The notes under the pieces are model-generated. The model saw only the letters and a list, made by a program, of their open reading frames with translations, was not told the origin of the DNA and did no database searches. A DNA stretch of 64,000 bases from Phyllobacterium myrsinacearum (GTDB lineage: Bacteria > Pseudomonadota > Alphaproteobacteria > Rhizobiales > Rhizobiaceae): contig NZ_PVBT01000005.1 in the NCBI RefSeq assembly GCF_002980555.1, positions 62,001-126,000 of the forward strand, in the 5' to 3' direction. The position numbers were made by a program, and so were the translations under genes. Shown one piece after another: positions 1 through 8,763 of the stretch; position 1 is the stretch's first letter, and every line of letters begins with the position of its first letter.

Positions 1-2263
1 AAGCAGCGCTCCTTTCAGACTTTGCCGCGATGAAGGGCGCAACCGTGTCTTGCGCCGCTTCATCACGGTACGTCGTCATCAATTCCGTTATGTCGTCGTT
101 CCAGCGCTGGGTGTGCAGCCATGAATTGTACTGGCTTGCCAGCCCCCGCATGTAATCGGCACTGCGGCGGATGGACCGCCGCTCGAAGTGATAGAGGGAC
201 ACATCAGGCGCATAGGCGATGTGGAAGCCGATCTGACGAATTTTCAGGCACAGGTCGCTGTCTTCGTAGTCGCCGATAATGTAGTCCTCGGTAAAACCGC
301 CGACGAGATCGTAGATGTCCTTGCGTGTCACAAGGCAGGCTCCGGTCACTCCCGGCACGGTGCGGGGGACCCGCGCCGGCGCATAGGCGCCCGGCATGCC
401 CTTGTAGAAATGATGGTTGAGCCAGATACCTTTCTGGTCGCGGGCAAAGTAAAGCCCGGCGTGCTGCAGCGAACCATCCTCGAACAACAGGCGCGGTCCG
501 ATGGCACCCAGCTTCTTCTGGTCGAGCAGCGGCTGCGTCAGGGCCTGGAGCCAGCCATTGGCACAGGGCACCACATCGGAATTGAGCATGACCAGCATGG
601 TCCCGTTGGCGAAGCCCGCTCCGGCATTGCAGGCACGGGCATAGCCGCTGTTGCGGTTCATCGTCACCAGCCGGAAGGGCAGGCCGTGCAAGATGTGCAG
701 CCCGCCCAGCATGTGCTCCGTATCGTCCTGGATTTCCGGGGAATCGAGCACAAAGATCAGCTCGGCATTGGCAACGAGCCACGGATCGGTGGCCATCGCC
801 GAAAACTGGAAGCGCAGGAAATCCAGGTTGCGATAGAGCGGAATGACAATCGACACGGCAGGCGCAGCGGGCAGGGCGCCGTATTCCTTGGTGTCGGCCA
901 CCTTCACCGTCTTGCCGAGCCTGTGTTCGACCTCCTGCAGGGCAGGGGCGAGAATATTCTCGAAGACCTGATCGCGCGCGTGCTGCGGCGGCACTGCCCG
1001 CAGAATGCGGTTGCGCTGGGCGGATGCTTCGAATGGCTGCAACGGCGGCACCAGTGCGGCCGTTGCGCCGGACGCCAGCCGCATCTGGAAGCGCGGCTGC
1101 AGCAGGGGGCCAAGGTTTTTGCTCTGGGGAAGCCAGGCGACAAAACCCGTTACATCCGCGCCGAATCCGTCTTCCCGTTCCCCTGTCTTGCCGGGAAACT
1201 TGTAGAAATTGGGCTGCAGCGGCAAAGCCCCGCTGCTGCCGGAAAGATATTCAACGCCCGACAGCATGGCGGAGGGATCGTGGCTCCAGCCGCCCACCAG
1301 CAGGCCGCCCTGAAGCGCGAGGGCAAGATCGATCTCGGCAGCCGGATGCGTTGCGGATTTTGCGATCTGGCGCACCGTCAATGGTGCGCGCGTCTGCATG
1401 TCGATGGCCGTGGCAAGCCCGGGGCCGGTCGCCTGCGCCATTTCCCGGATGAGAAACTCGCGCAGATCCATGTCCCCATGGCGCTTCGCCCACCACTTTT
1501 CAAAATCGGCGGGCTGGCCGTCCCCGTCGGAGAGCCTGCGCACCGCAACGCCGTTCCTGCCGGAAAAGACCAGATGCAAAGACTGCGGCAGCGGACGGAG
1601 AGATTCAACCAGAAGGTGACACGGTTGCCCGCCGCGTTTCGACTGGGTTCCCATGACAAGCCGCGTCGGCAGGATCGTCACCGCGCTTGGACTGATGGCA
1701 TAGATCGTGGTGATTTCGCCCAGGACCGGATCAATCGCCGTTTCCAGCAGATATTGACCGTCGATGGGTTGGCCGCACAGGCGCGCCGGGCGCGGCTCGG
1801 GTGCCAGCGCCAGCATGATTTCACGCGCCGCGCTGGCAAAGATCTGGTTTTGCGAAAGCCGGAACGTACTGCGCCACGTGCTCAGCACATTGTTGAGCAG
1901 CTTGATGTGCCCGGCAGCCGACAGATTGGCGACGGCGCTGTTGACGTCAAAGGATGCCAGCTCATCGGCGGGATACAGGATGGTCTGCGCCGTTGGCCCG
2001 AGCGATCCTGCAGACAGCGTCAGGCTCACGGGTTCATCCTTGGTGCGCATGGCCCAAAGAATGCGCTGGCCGCCGGTTTCGAGCGGAATGTTGAGGCTGA
2101 CAAGGGGAACCAGCTGTTCCGGTGCCTCAAGCGTGCATTTTGTCGAGGCTCGTATCGTACCGGGGATGTCCCAGATCACGACAGCGACATCACCACACAG
2201 GCGCGAGATGGAAATATTCTCCGTATCGCCCGCAATATCCGTCGAATGGTCGAGGTTCAACAC
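1..2263 (-). CDS. Family 2 glycosyltransferase with long N-terminal extension (3' end cut by window edge)
   Basis: The leftward frame stays open from a GTG at 2263 to base 1, so at least 754 residues are encoded and the C-terminus lies outside the window. An in-frame TGA five codons upstream limits the start to GTG 2263 or TTG 2260; a weak AAAGGG precedes it. Residues from about 470 form a GT2 (GT-A fold) domain: VSIVIPLYRN opens it, ML.MLNSD supplies the metal/nucleotide-sugar site and GDYEDSDLCLKIR follows. The first 460 residues match nothing I recognise. It follows the RTX gene after a terminator. By position it corresponds to ExpE2/WgeB of the S. meliloti galactoglucan locus (inference). 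Probable role: cytoplasmic sugar transfer in exopolysaccharide assembly. Confidence 0.8.
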   Translation of the reverse strand, partial: MLNLDHSTDIAGDTENISISRLCGDVAVVIWDIPGTIRASTKCTLEAPEQLVPLVSLNIPLETGGQRILWAMRTKDEPVSLTLSAGSLGPTAQTILYPADELASFDVNSAVANLSAAGHIKLLNNVLSTWRSTFRLSQNQIFASAAREIMLALAPEPRPARLCGQPIDGQYLLETAIDPVLGEITTIYAISPSAVTILPTRLVMGTQSKRGGQPCHLLVESLRPLPQSLHLVFSGRNGVAVRRLSDGDGQPADFEKWWAKRHGDMDLREFLIREMAQATGPGLATAIDMQTRAPLTVRQIAKSATHPAAEIDLALALQGGLLVGGWSHDPSAMLSGVEYLSGSSGALPLQPNFYKFPGKTGEREDGFGADVTGFVAWLPQSKNLGPLLQPRFQMRLASGATAALVPPLQPFEASAQRNRILRAVPPQHARDQVFENILAPALQEVEHRLGKTVKVADTKEYGALPAAPAVSIVIPLYRNLDFLRFQFSAMATDPWLVANAELIFVLDSPEIQDDTEHMLGGLHILHGLPFRLVTMNRNSGYARACNAGAGFANGTMLVMLNSDVVPCANGWLQALTQPLLDQKKLGAIGPRLLFEDGSLQHAGLYFARDQKGIWLNHHFYKGMPGAYAPARVPRTVPGVTGACLVTRKDIYDLVGGFTEDYIIGDYEDSDLCLKIRQIGFHIAYAPDVSLYHFERRSIRRSADYMRGLASQYNSWLHTQRWNDDITELMTTYRDEAAQDTVAPFIAAKSERSAA

Positions 2264-2289
2264 GTTGCCCTTTCATTCACAGCGGAAAG

Positions 2290-2320
2290 AAAAACGTGCC
2301 CGGCCGGAAAGCTGGGCACG
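2290..2320 (-). terminator. Rho-independent terminator after the RTX gene
   Basis: On the minus strand CGTGCCC (2320-2314) pairs with GGGCACG (2301-2295) and is followed by five T (2294-2290). An inner GC/GC pair extends the stem. It sits between the RTX stop (2337) and the glycosyltransferase start (2263), so the two genes are probably separate transcription units. Confidence 0.7.
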
Positions 2321-2336
2321 CCAATTTTTGTAAAAA

Positions 2337-3050
2337 TCAATGAACGACGAAGTACTGGTCGGGATGTGCCTGCACATCGTCGTAGCTGGTGTTTACGAGG
2401 GTGACGCTGTCGCCATGGCCGAGATCGACCACGACATTATTGCCAACCTGCGTAACACGATCGGCCAGATCCTCGGGAGAATGGATTTGGAGACCGTTGA
2501 TATCCTTGGAAATCTGAAGGATGTCTTCACCAGGGGTAAAGTCCAGGATGACGTCGTTGCCGCCGCCGCCGCTGAAGTGGAAGATATCGTTGCCGGCACC
2601 GCCTGAGAGGATGTCGTTGCCAGCACCGCCGTCGAGATAGTCATTACCGGCACCGCCCTGAAGGACGTCATTGCCGGCACCGCCGAACAGAATGTCATTG
2701 CCATTTCCGCCCTGCAGAATGTCATTGCCAGCGTCGCCGAACAGAATATCGTTTCCGTCGCCGCCGCTCAGGATGTCATTGCCTGTGCCGCCGTGAAGGA
2801 TGTCATCGCCTTCACCGCCATACAGGGTGTCATTGCCTTGATCGCCGAAAAGGATGTCATTACCCGTACCGCCGAACAGGGTGTCGTTACCGTGTCCACC
2901 GAAAAGGATGTCATTGCCCTCATCGCCGAAGATTATGTCGTTTCCGTTTCCGCCAAAGACGAGATCATCACCACCATGGGCGTGGATGAAATCGTCAAAA
3001 CGCGAGCCAAACAAAACGTCGTCGTAGGCGCCGCCTTCTAAAGTGGCCAT
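2337..3050 (-). CDS. Secreted RTX calcium-binding repeat protein (ExpE1/WgeA-like)
   Basis: The 237-residue protein is almost entirely glycine- and aspartate-rich nonapeptides of the form GGxGNDxLx: about 17 tandem copies from residue 6 to 158, the first three degenerate. Such repeats bind Ca2+ as a parallel beta-roll. The remaining 80 residues ([13 protein letters not shown] onward) look like the C-terminal part of type I secreted proteins. There is no N-terminal signal peptide and no catalytic domain. The next genes upstream encode a type I ABC exporter and its adaptor, so this is their likely substrate. In S. meliloti an equivalent protein, ExpE1, lies beside the equivalent exporter in the galactoglucan locus. 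The exact role is unknown; matrix binding or help with polymer secretion are possibilities. Confidence 0.88.
   Translation of the reverse strand: MATLEGGAYDDVLFGSRFDDFIHAHGGDDLVFGGNGNDIIFGDEGNDILFGGHGNDTLFGGTGNDILFGDQGNDTLYGGEGDDILHGGTGNDILSGGDGNDILFGDAGNDILQGGNGNDILFGGAGNDVLQGGAGNDYLDGGAGNDILSGGAGNDIFHFSGGGGNDVILDFTPGEDILQISKDINGLQIHSPEDLADRVTQVGNNVVVDLGHGDSVTLVNTSYDDVQAHPDQYFVVH
2577..3035 (-). repeat. 27-bp tandem coding repeats (RTX nonapeptides)
   Basis: About 17 imperfect 27-bp units encode the calcium-binding nonapeptides of the RTX protein (residues 6-158). On the plus strand the recurring core is GATGTCATTGCC with variants. Repeats of this kind can expand or contract by recombination or slippage. 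Confidence 0.85.
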
Positions 3051-3285
3051 CTGCTTCTCCTTCTGTCTGCTTTGAGTTTCGATCAGCCGGACACGTTCCA
3101 GCCATCGATGCTTTGACGATTGTGCGCTGCACCAAATCGAAATGCAACCTAGACTAAGAGTATAAATGTGGCATTCGCGAGTAACAAATTATTACTGAAA
3201 TGTATTACTCAACATTTTGGAAAAAGACTCTAATTTATATTTACCTATACAATAATTCATCAATAGTTGTTCTTTGATTGTAATT

Positions 3286-3304
3286 TATTTCAAAATTTGA
3301 AATA
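3286..3304. promoter_or_regulatory. 19-bp palindrome, candidate operator of the MarR/WggR-like regulator
   Basis: TATTTCAAAATTTGAAATA is a perfect inverted repeat with 9-bp arms around one central base. It lies in the 291-base AT-rich gap between the adaptor stop (3342) and the RTX start (3050), 236 bases upstream of the RTX ATG. The core TTCAAAATTTGAA recurs with one central base change at 6687-6699 and in degenerate form at 8667-8679. I see no other gene in this gap, and no clear -35/-10 pair. Confidence 0.55.
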
Positions 3305-3341
3305 TTGGTCAAAACCCTTTGTTTAAGGGAATTTATTCCAA

Positions 3342-4760
3342 TTAATCCTCTCTGAATGCTCGATTTAAGCTGTCCGATATTGGCGAAATAATATAGTCGA
3401 TCGCCTTGCGCGCCTTGTGGACGATGATGACCTCGGCGGGCATTCCGGGATAAAGTTTGACCGACGGATTGGCCGCCAGCGACTTCGGCATGATTTCCGC
3501 GCGGGCAACGAAATAGGCGGTGTCGGTCTTTTCATCCAGCACCTGGTCAGCCGCGATATAGCTGATCTTTCCATCCAGCGGCGTCAGCGAACGCTGATTG
3601 TATGCCGTCAGGCGGATTTGCGCCTGTGATCCCATGGAAACGCTGTCCACATCGCGCGGGCTGATTTTCATTTCCACCACCAGGGGTTCGTTTTCAGGCA
3701 CGATGTCCATCAGCGCCTCGCCGGCGGCCACGACGCCGCCTGGCGTCCTCAGGCGGATATTGGCGACGACGCCCGCCTGCGGCGATTTGATTTCCACGCG
3801 GCGCATGACATCCTTGGCTGCGACAATCCGCTCTTCCGTATCCGCAAGATCGGTCTGGTTGGTGGTAATCTCGCCGGCAATTTCGGATTGCAGGTCGCTT
3901 TCGATACCGATCAAGGCAAACTCCGCGCCGGCCTTGGCCTGCTCGGCCTTTGCCTTGTCTCCGGCATATTGACCGCGATTGCCCGCCAGCTCGCTCAGCT
4001 TGGTATCGATTTCGGTCAGCTTGGATTTTTGGGCAAACCCCTTGGCAACCAGCCCGGCGATGGCATTGCGCTGTTCGGTGATCAGCTCGATCTGCCGGTC
4101 CGTCGCGGCGACCTGCGCCGCGGATGATTTGGCCTGTTCGGTATATTGCTCGATGGTCTTCTTCTGCACGTCCGTGCGGCTCATTTTCTGCGCCGAGCGC
4201 TTCTGGAAGAATATGCGCTCCGCCTTGACCGCATTCTCGCCAGCCGCGTCGCCGGGCCCGCCGAAATGCTCTGGGAACGTGATTTCCGCTGCCCCTGCCT
4301 GCTCGGCACGCAGCCGGGCAAGCTTGGCGATCAGCCCCGTTCGGCGGGACTGCAGCGACTGCAATTCCGCCCGGGCTTTCGTATCGTCGAGCCGGATCAG
4401 GGGTTGGCCGACCTTGACCTCGTCGCCTTCCTGCACGAGCAGGCGATCGAGGATGCCGCCCTCCAGATGGCTGATCGTCTTGCGTTTCGAATCGACGATG
4501 ACCGTGCCCAGGGCGACAGCCGCACTTCCCAGCTCGGCGGAATAGGCCCAGCCGAAAAAGCCGCCGAACGCGATGGCGATCGTCGTGATCCCGGCAATGA
4601 TAAGCCGGCGCAGCGGCGACTTTGCATCCTCGTTCTCAAGATCGATCACCCATTCCGGGCGCACCGTTCCGAATTTGGTCAGGGCCTGCCTTTCACCCGA
4701 TTCAGCGCGCGGCGCCAGCAGCTGGGTGAAACGTTTGGAAACAATCGATTTGCCGGTCAT
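3342..4760 (-). CDS. Type I secretion periplasmic adaptor (HlyD/PrsE/ExpD2-like)
   Basis: A 472-residue membrane-fusion protein. A short cytoplasmic N-terminus precedes one membrane segment at about residues 52-75 (IIAGITTIAIAFGGFFGWAY), a biotinyl-lipoyl-like barrel region (SHLEGGILDRLLVQEGDEV), a long Ala/Gln/Lys-rich coiled coil at about 130-310, and the C-terminal HlyD signature region (SPQAGVV...PGMPAEVII). It should link the inner-membrane ABC exporter to an outer-membrane TolC channel, which is not in this window. Its start overlaps the end of the exporter gene by 4 bases, implying translational coupling. Likely cargo is the RTX protein encoded next. Confidence 0.92.
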   Translation of the reverse strand: MTGKSIVSKRFTQLLAPRAESGERQALTKFGTVRPEWVIDLENEDAKSPLRRLIIAGITTIAIAFGGFFGWAYSAELGSAAVALGTVIVDSKRKTISHLEGGILDRLLVQEGDEVKVGQPLIRLDDTKARAELQSLQSRRTGLIAKLARLRAEQAGAAEITFPEHFGGPGDAAGENAVKAERIFFQKRSAQKMSRTDVQKKTIEQYTEQAKSSAAQVAATDRQIELITEQRNAIAGLVAKGFAQKSKLTEIDTKLSELAGNRGQYAGDKAKAEQAKAGAEFALIGIESDLQSEIAGEITTNQTDLADTEERIVAAKDVMRRVEIKSPQAGVVANIRLRTPGGVVAAGEALMDIVPENEPLVVEMKISPRDVDSVSMGSQAQIRLTAYNQRSLTPLDGKISYIAADQVLDEKTDTAYFVARAEIMPKSLAANPSVKLYPGMPAEVIIVHKARKAIDYIISPISDSLNRAFRED

Positions 4761-6526
4761 GATCCTGTCGCTCCCATTTTGGGACCTGTGGGTGTGATGG
4801 AAGCCACCACGTCGGTGCGCGGGCCAAACTGGGTGATTCGGCCGTTTTCCAGCACGAGCAGCTTGTCGGCCACCTGCATGATGGTCGGGCGATGTGCGAT
4901 CATGACGACGATGGCGCCATCATCGCGCGCCTGCTCGATGGCGCGCATCAGGGCCCTTTCGCCGACGGCGTCGAGATTGGCATTCGGCTCATCCAGCACG
5001 ATCAGGCGAGGGCGGTTGTAGAGGCAGCGCGCGAGACCGATCCGCTGGCGCTGGCCGCCGGACAGTGTCAGACGGCCATCACCGACCGGCGTGTCGTAGC
5101 CCAGGGGCAGGCGGCCAACCATCTCATGCACATCGGCAAGACGCGCTGCCTCCAGAACACGGTGCGGGTCGCTTTCGCCCATCCGGGCGATATTGTCCTT
5201 GATGGTGCCGTCGAGCAGGGCCACCGACTGGGGCAGATAGCCGGCGATTTCACCGAACGAGCTGCGCTCCCACAGATAAACGTTGTTGCCGTCGAGAAAG
5301 ACCCCGCCCGAGGTTGGTTTGACGATACCGATCATCAGCCGCGCCAGCGTCGATTTGCCCGCCGCAGACGGTCCGACAATGCCAAGCACCTCCCCCGGCG
5401 AAAGGGAAAATGAAATGCCCTTGATGATCGGCATTTCGACGCCCGGAGCCGCGTAGACAAGCTTGTCGATGATCAGATCGCCATGCGGACGCGGCGTCGG
5501 CATGGTCTGGCGGACGGCGAGATTCTGCGCAAGCAGGGCCTGGATCCGCTGCCAGTTTCCGATGGCGTTGACCCATTGGCGCCATGTCTCCACCACGTGA
5601 TCGAACGGTGCGAGAAGACGGCCGACGATGATGGTCGTGGCAATCATCGCACCGGCGGTGATTTCCTGCTGCATGGCCAGGTACGTCCCGGCACCCAGGG
5701 CGCCAATCTGGATCATGAACCGCAAGGTGCGGGCGATGGTCCCCATGGCCCGGCTGCGCATGCCGCCCGCATCCATCAGGTCCAGAGCGTTCATCTGCGC
5801 CGTGCGCCAGCGCCGCGCCAATGCGGGCAGCATGCCCATGGCCTCGATCACTTCCGCATGGCGCAACGTGCTGCCGATTTTCGAGACGGCCTCGATGTTC
5901 GCCTGATTCGCATCCTTCACCAGGCTGCGCGTCAAAATGTCCGTGATGACACCGCAGGCGACCAGCACGATGACCGAGACAACGCCGATAATGCCGAAAA
6001 CCGGGTGGAGAAGGAAAAGCACGGTGAGAAAGATCGGGGACCAGGCAGCATCCAGCGGCGCACTGACGGCCGATGAGGTGAGGAATGTCCGCAGTTCCGT
6101 CAGATCGCGCAGCGCCTGGGTGGCTTTGGGCAGCCCCTGATCCACCGACGCCTGAACCGCGGCTGTCAGAATCGGCAGATTGAGCCGGCGCACAAGCGCG
6201 CTGCCCATGGCCTGAAACGACAAGGCGCGGATGAATTCGAGAATGCCGAAAACGATCAGGGCGCCCGCCGCCAGGATGCTCAGCATGACCAGCGTGTCCA
6301 TGCTCCGGCTGTTCAAAACCCTGTCATGCACCTGAAGCATATACAGGGGTACCGTGAGCTGCAGCAGATTGATGCAGGCACTCAGCAGAACCGCATAAAG
6401 GAGGCCCGACAAGAACACCCGACGCGCACGGAGAATGAGGGCCCGAGGTGCCGGAACCGCATGCGTCGCCGCATTTTTTCCAACATTGCTCTTGCCATTT
6501 GCATGGTTTTGACGAGTATCACTCAT
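4757..6526 (-). CDS. Type I secretion ABC exporter, fused permease/ATPase (PrsD/ExpD1-like)
   Basis: A 589-residue half-transporter. The N-terminal 330 residues hold the transmembrane domain (first segment near VFLSGLLYAVLLSACINLL). The C-terminal ATPase has Walker A GPSAAGKST at about residue 383, the signature LSGGQRQR at about 485 and Walker B LIVLDEPNANLD at about 505. There is no N-terminal C39 peptidase domain, as in exporters of RTX proteins and unlike bacteriocin exporters. It is the first gene of a leftward pair with the adaptor and is divergent from the MarR regulator. The shared 197-base gap contains the strongest candidate operator, so this unit is probably under that regulator. 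Confidence 0.92.
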   Translation of the reverse strand: MSDTRQNHANGKSNVGKNAATHAVPAPRALILRARRVFLSGLLYAVLLSACINLLQLTVPLYMLQVHDRVLNSRSMDTLVMLSILAAGALIVFGILEFIRALSFQAMGSALVRRLNLPILTAAVQASVDQGLPKATQALRDLTELRTFLTSSAVSAPLDAAWSPIFLTVLFLLHPVFGIIGVVSVIVLVACGVITDILTRSLVKDANQANIEAVSKIGSTLRHAEVIEAMGMLPALARRWRTAQMNALDLMDAGGMRSRAMGTIARTLRFMIQIGALGAGTYLAMQQEITAGAMIATTIIVGRLLAPFDHVVETWRQWVNAIGNWQRIQALLAQNLAVRQTMPTPRPHGDLIIDKLVYAAPGVEMPIIKGISFSLSPGEVLGIVGPSAAGKSTLARLMIGIVKPTSGGVFLDGNNVYLWERSSFGEIAGYLPQSVALLDGTIKDNIARMGESDPHRVLEAARLADVHEMVGRLPLGYDTPVGDGRLTLSGGQRQRIGLARCLYNRPRLIVLDEPNANLDAVGERALMRAIEQARDDGAIVVMIAHRPTIMQVADKLLVLENGRITQFGPRTDVVASITPTGPKMGATGS

Positions 6527-6682
6527 GTGTAATCTGCCTTGGAAATGACACAGCTGCCCGTTAGCCCGATTGAACTTGGTCTATCGCAATAGACTAGTAA
6601 AGTAATACCGTGCAGAATGTGACAGAAAAAAGTTCATATGGTGGGGAAAAAAGCAAAGGAGACCTTGGAATATACTTGTAAC

Positions 6683-6703
6683 TTACTTCAAATTTTGAAG
6701 TAA
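6683..6703. promoter_or_regulatory. 21-bp perfect palindrome between exporter and MarR genes
   Basis: The inverted repeat has 10-bp arms (TTACTTCAAA / TTTGAAGTAA) around a central T. It ends 20 bases before the likely MarR start (6724) and about 157 bases upstream of the exporter start (6526). MarR-family dimers typically bind palindromes of this size, and many autoregulate. The core is shared with 3286-3304 and 8667-8679. Confidence 0.65.
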
Positions 6704-6723
6704 AATTGATGATGGAGACAAAG

Positions 6724-7296
6724 ATGATACAGAAACTTCTACACGAAGGAGTGGAAGTCGAAACATCTATTGACGGTTATGATGCCGCCGATTTTCCTGA
6801 AATTACAGCGGAAAAACAGGGACATAGACATCCAGTTCATACCGTTGTGGTGACACACTTCGAGCTGGCCAGAATGATTGAGAGAGTAAATCGCCGGTTC
6901 GCGAGCCTGCTGAGGAGCGAGCTGACGAAGCTGGGGATTGAAGACGTTGGCCCGGCCCAGGCGATGGTTCTCCTGGCCATTGGCGACGTCGAACTTTCAG
7001 TTGGAGAACTCTTGGACCGGGGTCATTATATCGGCTCCAATATCTCCTACTACCTGAAGCAGCTCGCCGATGGGGGATACATCGACAGGGTTGCCTCCCA
7101 GCGCGACAAGCGGTCCGCAAGGATCCGCTTGACTGACAAGGGCGAACAGCTTTGCGCCAATCTGCGCAATGCTGGCGGCGCGTACAACCGCGTGCTCGCC
7201 CGGGATGATGACGATCTTCGCAATCTGGAAATCGCATTCCAGACATTGCACAGGCTCGAACTGGTTTGGGGCAATGCCGCTCGTTACGGCATCTGA
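6724..7296 (+). CDS. MarR-family regulator (ExpG/WggR-like) of the exopolysaccharide locus
   Basis: I take the ATG at 6724 (190 residues) because GGAG at 6714-6717 is correctly spaced for it; TTG/ATG codons at 6706-6712 are in frame but poorly placed. A roughly 45-residue N-terminal extension precedes a winged-helix domain: dimer helices, recognition region YIGSNISYYLKQLADGGYI and wing SQRDKRSARIRLTDKG. Together with its position between a type I exporter and glycosyltransferase genes, this matches ExpG (WggR), which activates galactoglucan genes in S. meliloti. Whether it acts here as activator or repressor cannot be read from sequence. A perfect palindrome lies just upstream of its start. 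Confidence 0.85.
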   Translation: MIQKLLHEGVEVETSIDGYDAADFPEITAEKQGHRHPVHTVVVTHFELARMIERVNRRFASLLRSELTKLGIEDVGPAQAMVLLAIGDVELSVGELLDRGHYIGSNISYYLKQLADGGYIDRVASQRDKRSARIRLTDKGEQLCANLRNAGGAYNRVLARDDDDLRNLEIAFQTLHRLELVWGNAARYGI

Positions 7297-7337
7297 GCCC
7301 CTGTCAATTCGTGTTCTGATGTCTGGAAAGGACTGAC

Positions 7338-8558
7338 ATGCATGTGGCTTTCGTTCACAGGCGCGGCCTGGGGCAATTCGCAGCCCTTGCCGAACATCTT
7401 GCAGCAAGCGGGCATGATGTCAGCCTTATCTGTGAAACAGTGGACCGGCGCCTCCCATCGGTCCGCGTGATCAGACACAGAATGGAACCTGGCCCTCGGG
7501 CGGACAGCCAGATGGCCAGGTATCTCGGCATTCCCGACCACCACGTACGGATCGGGCACCGGGTTGCTGAAACACTCGATTCCATGACCCGTCAGGGCGA
7601 ACGCCCCGACATTGTCATCGGCCATATCGGCTGGGGCAGCATGATGTTCGTCAAGGATGTCCTGCCGCAGGTTCCCGCCCTCGGCTATTGCGAATTCTTC
7701 TATCGGGCCGAAGGCGCTGATGTCGGGTTTGCGCCGGATGACAATCCGGACGCCGAAACCCGCAAAAGATTAAGGCTGCGCAACATTGCGCAGCTGATCT
7801 CCCTTGAGGCGATGAACGGCGGCATCAGCCCGACCCTCTGGCAGAAGAGCCTCTATCCGGCTGCCGCACAGAAACGCATTGCCGTCTGCCACGAAGGCGT
7901 CGATACCCGGATTTTCCGTCCCGACGCGAATGCATCGCTGAAACTGCCTGACGGGCGCATTCTCAAGGCAGGCGATCCGCCAATCATCACCTTTGTTGCC
8001 CGTGACCTCGAGCCCTATCGCGGCTTCCCGCAGGCACTCGAAGCAGCGGCAAAGGTCATCCGGAAAAATGACGACGCCCTGTTCATCTTTGTCGGCGGCG
8101 ACGGGGTAAGCTATGGCACGCCGCCGCCCGGTGGGGGCTCGTGGAAGGACGCACTGCTTTCCAAATATGATTTGCCGCCCGACAGGATCTTGTTTCCAGG
8201 AGCGATTTCCCACGATCTCCTGCGCCAGCTCTATCAGATATCGACCGCGCACATCTACCTGACCTATCCCTTTGTGCTGTCCTGGTCCGTCATCGAGGCC
8301 ATGGCGTGCGGCGCGCTGGTGATCGGCTCGGACACCAAGCCGGTTCAGGAAATCATCCGCTCGGGCCAAAATGGCTTGCTTGTTCCCTTCTATGATACGG
8401 ACGCGCTCGCCGGCACCATTCTGCGCGTGCTTTCCGGGCCGAATGATTTCATGCCGCTGCGTGCGGCAGCACGCCGCACAATCGAGCACCGTTTCCGGCT
8501 TTCCGATTGTCTTGCGCGGCAAAAATCTCTGATCGACGCGGTTTTGAGAGCCGCATAA
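7338..8558 (+). CDS. Family 4 glycosyltransferase (ExpC/WgcA position)
   Basis: A 406-residue GT-B protein. The N-terminal half starts MHVAFVHRRGLGQFAALAEH, and the C-terminal half carries the GT4 pattern PPIITFVARDLEPYRGF, then IEAMACGALVIGSDTKPVQE with the spaced glutamates that bind the nucleotide sugar. A strong ribosome site (GGAAAGGA) precedes the ATG. It follows the MarR gene by 41 bases and is followed by a terminator-like hairpin, so it may form a short unit with the regulator. It presumably adds a hexose to the lipid-linked repeat unit in the cytoplasm; the sugar is unknown. Confidence 0.87.
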   Translation: MHVAFVHRRGLGQFAALAEHLAASGHDVSLICETVDRRLPSVRVIRHRMEPGPRADSQMARYLGIPDHHVRIGHRVAETLDSMTRQGERPDIVIGHIGWGSMMFVKDVLPQVPALGYCEFFYRAEGADVGFAPDDNPDAETRKRLRLRNIAQLISLEAMNGGISPTLWQKSLYPAAAQKRIAVCHEGVDTRIFRPDANASLKLPDGRILKAGDPPIITFVARDLEPYRGFPQALEAAAKVIRKNDDALFIFVGGDGVSYGTPPPGGGSWKDALLSKYDLPPDRILFPGAISHDLLRQLYQISTAHIYLTYPFVLSWSVIEAMACGALVIGSDTKPVQEIIRSGQNGLLVPFYDTDALAGTILRVLSGPNDFMPLRAAARRTIEHRFRLSDCLARQKSLIDAVLRAA

Positions 8559-8566
8559 GCGCACCA

Positions 8567-8636
8567 CCCCAGCACTTCAATTCCCCCCGCACCGCGGGCC
8601 TACTCCGGCGCAATCCGCGGGAAATGCTGGGGTTTT
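8567..8636 (+). terminator. Rho-independent terminator after the GT4 gene
   Basis: CCCCAGCA (8567-8574) pairs with TGCTGGGG (8625-8632), followed by TTTT. The 50-base loop carries its own CCCGC/GCGGG hairpin. It separates the regulator-GT4 unit from the next genes. Confidence 0.6.
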
Positions 8637-8666
8637 ACCTCACGATCAAAAGTATAAATAAAATAA

Positions 8667-8679
8667 TTCGATTTTTGAA
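8667..8679. promoter_or_regulatory. Degenerate copy of the TTCAAAwTTTGAA operator
   Basis: TTCGATTTTTGAA matches 11 of 13 positions of the palindrome found at 3286-3304 and 6683-6703. It lies in the AT-rich 203-base gap before the main rightward glycosylation genes, 56 bases upstream of a TTGACA at 8735. Confidence 0.4.
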
Positions 8680-8734
8680 ACAATTATAATCTATATCTGT
8701 ATTACATTTTACTATAGATCGAGAAGATATTCTG

Positions 8735-8763
8735 TTGACATTACTCGGTTGATATTTTCTCAT
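8735..8763 (+). promoter_or_regulatory. Possible sigma-70 type promoter of the rightward exopolysaccharide operon
   Basis: A consensus -35 TTGACA (8735-8740) is followed after 17 bases by TCTCAT, a poor -10. If real, the transcript would start near 8770, which favours the ATG at 8822 rather than 8762 for the next gene. An activator binding at 8667-8679 could compensate for the weak -10. Confidence 0.3.

Noticed and set aside
188-2404. A rightward 738-codon open frame
   Set aside because: It is antisense to a convincing GT2 glycosyltransferase. Its composition (Arg/His/Gly-rich, no motifs) is typical of a shadow frame in GC-rich DNA. The same applies to long rightward frames at 28476-30557 (over nirB), 34461-36320 (over nasST) and 48648-50669 (over the fusion enzyme).
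2577-3035. Regular 27-bp repeats that could suggest a CRISPR-like or satellite array
   Set aside because: The unit length and sequence translate directly into RTX nonapeptides in one open frame; there are no spacers of constant length and no cas genes.
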